From: Paraspadella gotoi
Taxonomy: Eukaryota; Chaetognatha
Direction: 5' to 3'
NCBI GenBank assembly: GCA_051294375.1
Contig: CM119269.1
Coordinates: 10,832,883 to 10,896,882, forward strand
DNA: 64,000 nucleotides
In this document: positions 63,574 through 64,000 of the stretch, in pieces
Position numbering within the stretch: the first letter of the stretch is position 1
How the letters are laid out: each line of letters opens with the position of its first letter
The notes under the pieces: generated by a model
What the model saw: the letters and a program-made list of their open reading frames with translations, nothing else
What the model was told of the DNA's origin: nothing
The model's database searches: none
Translations under genes and position numbers: made by a program

Positions 63574-64000
63574 CGTTGAGTCGTTAAATCCAGGCAACAC
63601 ATGGGGCTGATCAGTTGCTAAGTAACCGAGGCAAAGCCATCTTGTCGATCACTGACCACTGACCATCGTCTAAACAAGATGTCTATATGTATAGACTATA
63701 GTATAGACTATAGTATTGTAGACCATTGATAATTGTGATTCTTTCGGCTAACTTTTTTCCCCTTTATTTTGTATTGATACTTGATCTTTTACCGAACGAC
63801 GAATTGACCAGCCTCTCGACATACATGATTCTTTCGGCTCATTTCCGTTGTTTTTTATGTTCGTTGACGTAATGGTTTGAGGACGATTTAGTTGTCGCCT
63901 CCACCGTGTCGCCGACGACACCGCCGTCTAATTGGCTGCGAGCTATTTTTGTGGTTGTCGAGTTTTAAAACAATGTGTGACCATTACGGGATGAGAACCT

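Overview
This is animal (metazoan) nuclear DNA. Its protein-coding genes are split by GT-AG introns, its exons are GC-rich in an AT-rich background, and it carries many (CT)n/(AG)n microsatellites, dispersed transposon-like repeats and a tandem array of U2 spliceosomal RNA genes. The gene content (a 12-TM sugar transporter, SETD4, an SLP-76/BLNK-like SH2 adaptor, an apolipoprotein-D-type lipocalin, a CELF/Bruno RNA-binding protein) points to a bilaterian. I cannot fix the phylum from sequence alone.

Layout. 0.2-3.7 kb: a complete nine-exon MFS sugar transporter on the minus strand. 3.7-13.4 kb: gene-poor DNA with microsatellites, a foldback MITE and a 10-N gap. 13.4-18.1 kb: a three-exon SETD4-like SET-domain methyltransferase on the plus strand with a long low-complexity insertion. 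19-21 kb: nested repeats, with a SINE-like element inside a MITE. 21.5-25.5 kb: a plus-strand SH2 adaptor with proline-rich exons; its 5' end was not found. It runs tail-to-tail into a minus-strand apoD-like lipocalin (25.85-28.56 kb), whose second intron holds a 1.2-kb hAT-type element. 29.9-32.2 kb: a candidate terminal exon, a short tandem repeat and a small ORF for a secreted, possibly neuropeptide-type protein. 35.2 kb: a retrocopy-like 3' half of tRNA-Lys. 35.7-46.4 kb: a head-to-tail U2 snRNA array on the minus strand with units of about 965 bp. It is interrupted by a 100-N gap followed by about 4.4 kb that looks like uncorrected long-read sequence. 46.4-55.2 kb: no gene that I recognise. 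55.2-58.0 kb: a three-exon CELF-family gene on the minus strand. 58-64 kb: microsatellite-rich DNA without a recognisable gene.

The coding genes are unrelated to each other in pathway; this is an ordinary stretch of chromosome rather than an operon or cluster. The most distinctive content is RNA-level and mobile. A roughly 155-bp element carrying a hammerhead-ribozyme core is inserted in the first U2 spacer with a 13-bp target duplication, and the empty site is visible in neighbouring spacers. Two decayed relatives lie elsewhere. Intron-exon structures were worked out by hand from splice signals, reading-frame phase and family motifs, and no database search was run.
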